Below, piece after piece: positions 44,022 to 44,995 of a stretch of 44,995 bases of DNA (its first letter is position 1; every line of letters starts with the position of its first letter). The notes beneath the pieces were generated by a model. It was not told where the DNA came from, searched no databases, and worked only from the letters and a program-made list of their open reading frames with translations. The stretch is taken from NCBI GenBank assembly GCA_945883435.1, contig CAMCXK010000022.1, positions 1 to 44,995 of the forward strand, written 5' to 3'. This stretch comes from Chthoniobacter flavus. GTDB taxonomy: Bacteria > Verrucomicrobiota > Verrucomicrobiia > Chthoniobacterales > Terrimicrobiaceae. A program made the position numbers and the translations under genes.

Positions 44022-44031
44022 CCACGGCGAA

Positions 44032-44995
44032 TCAACGCGCTGCGGGGCGTCCGCCGCCCAGGCTGGCGCAAAGAAAAATCGTCAAAGCCATCAGGCCCGC
44101 CGCTGCCAGAAAAGGTGTTTGGCCATAAAGGCCGCTGAATCCGGCGGCGTCGAGTTGCAGAAGATATCCCCCGGTGACCGGACCGAGCCAGCGGCCGAGA
44201 CTACCGGCGGATTGCAGAAATCCCAGAGCGCGGCCTTGCCAGTCGGCGTCCACATTTCGCGAGGCCAGGCCGGTCAGGGTGGGGGAGAGCAGGCTGTTGC
44301 CAAGCGCGATCCCCGCGCAGGCGGCGAGCAGGCCCGGCAAGCCGCTGGCAAACGGCGTGGCGGCGAGGCTTGCTGTGAGAATGACCGATCCCGCCAATGC
44401 AAGACGGGCTTCGCCGATTGTCTTGACCAACCGCCCGATCAGGCCGCCTTGCACCACCGCGCCGATGACGCCCAGCATCGCGAAAAGATAGGCGGTCCGC
44501 GTGGCGTCGAAATCGTGTCTCCGGGCCAGAAAGAGCGCAAACACACCGGTCATGATCGAGAATCCCGCGATCAAAATGAAATAGGTCGCCAAAATGGTGA
44601 AATACGCTCGGGGTCGCACATGCCGCGCCAAGCCTTGAAAAAACGACTCCTCGTTTGCCGCAGGCGCGGCCTTTGATTTGGATTCGGGCAAAAAAACCGC
44701 AATCAGAATGGCATTGGCCAGTGCCAGTGCCCCGGCAACGAACAGAGGCGCGGATTCCCCGAAATAAGCGGCCAGAAGGCCTCCCAGAGCGGGACCGAAG
44801 ACAAATCCCATTCCGAACGCCGCTCCGAGGATTCCCATCGCGCGGGAGCGGTTCTCGGGAGAGGTGATATCCGCCACGTAAGCCTGGGCGGTGCCGACAA
44901 CCCCGCCGGAAAGTCCGTCGATGATCCGTCCTGCAAAGAGCATGGCCAGCGAGCCTGCGGCTCCCATGATCACAAATCCCGCAGCGGTTCCCAGC
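44032..44995 (-). CDS. Major facilitator superfamily transporter (N-terminus beyond window)
   Basis: About 320 residues of an MFS permease are visible; the frame stays open to the right edge, so the first helices are missing. The visible part starts 'LGTAAGFVIMGAAGSLAMLF' and has the TetA-like blocks 'GRIIDGLSGGVVGTAQAYVA', 'GFVFGPALGGLLAAYFG' and a central loop ('FLPESKSKAAPAANEE'), then the second six-helix bundle. It resembles the DHA1 drug-proton antiporter group, but the substrate cannot be read. It is convergent with the SAM-SUMF1 gene 10 bases away. Confidence 0.85.
   Translation of the reverse strand, partial: LGTAAGFVIMGAAGSLAMLFAGRIIDGLSGGVVGTAQAYVADITSPENRSRAMGILGAAFGMGFVFGPALGGLLAAYFGESAPLFVAGALALANAILIAVFLPESKSKAAPAANEESFFQGLARHVRPRAYFTILATYFILIAGFSIMTGVFALFLARRHDFDATRTAYLFAMLGVIGAVVQGGLIGRLVKTIGEARLALAGSVILTASLAATPFASGLPGLLAACAGIALGNSLLSPTLTGLASRNVDADWQGRALGFLQSAGSLGRWLGPVTGGYLLQLDAAGFSGLYGQTPFLAAAGLMALTIFLCASLGGGRPAAR

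Overview
The window is a gene-dense, GC-rich bacterial chromosome segment, most likely from the Verrucomicrobiota (PVC superphylum). This rests on a long secreted protease ending in a 'DPDGDGLSNLLEY' tail and a C-terminal 'RKFLRLKV' strand of the kind common in that phylum, on SUMF1-family proteins, on a floA gene followed by a membrane-anchored protein ending in 'EILGPPRGL', and on an isoleucine route through citramalate synthase. The taxonomic call is inference; there is no rRNA in the window.

Layout. 1-2842 (minus): start of a type III-B CRISPR-Cas effector operon, cmr2 (cas10) then the first codons of cmr3; no CRISPR array is inside the window. 2992-7559 (minus): secreted GH35 galactosidase, exported MsrA, a small helical protein, an HExxH membrane protein, ribosomal protein S20. 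7570-7644: tRNA-Met(CAT), only 10 nt from rpsT. 7760-12409 (minus): 1549-residue exported subtilase with lamin-tail and Ig-like domains. 12517-12985: decayed chemoreceptor fragment with a nonsense codon. 13004-15393 (plus): floA, its small partner, zinc-less msrB, HIT hydrolase. 15407-18978 (minus): ExbB-ExbD-TPR energy-transduction module. 19019-23743 (minus): guaA with an upstream lipoprotein gene, and a four-domain chitin-degrading protein (LPMO-CBM2-CBM2-GH18) with long hexanucleotide-encoded Pro-Thr linkers. 23912-25732 (plus): typA. 25743-28915 (minus): cimA-kdsD-rluE. 29033-33157 (plus): diacylglycerol-type glycosyltransferase, GH1 glucosidase, NAD kinase, orphan PTS EIIA. 33117-33395 (minus): a shrunken SUMF1-family ORF. 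33527-34690 (plus): aspartate aminotransferase. 34857-42825 (minus): tRNA-Arg(CCT), HAD phosphatase, GT39-like transferase, ruvB, a GluR0-type glutamate-receptor channel, aroC, cvpA-like, gatB. 43095-44021 (plus): SAM-domain/SUMF1 fusion. 44032-right edge (minus): MFS transporter, cut by the window.

How it fits together. Most genes are chromosomal housekeeping (translation: rpsT, gatB, typA, tRNAs; amino acids and nucleotides: cimA, aroC, aspC, guaA; envelope: kdsD, ExbBD, GT39, lipid glycosyltransferase; repair: ruvB, msrA, msrB). The accessory content is polysaccharide and protein degradation at the cell surface (GH35, GH1, chitinase/LPMO, subtilase), phage defence (type III-B) and signalling (glutamate-receptor channel, SAM-SUMF1). 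Co-directional neighbours are repeatedly joined by 4-nt ATGA/GTGA stop-start overlaps, pointing to translational coupling. The least ordinary items are the glutamate-receptor channel coupled to ruvB, the SAM-SUMF1 fusion with a shrunken SUMF1 relative 10 kb away, the LPMO-GH18 fusion, and two tRNA-mRNA junctions without a Shine-Dalgarno sequence.
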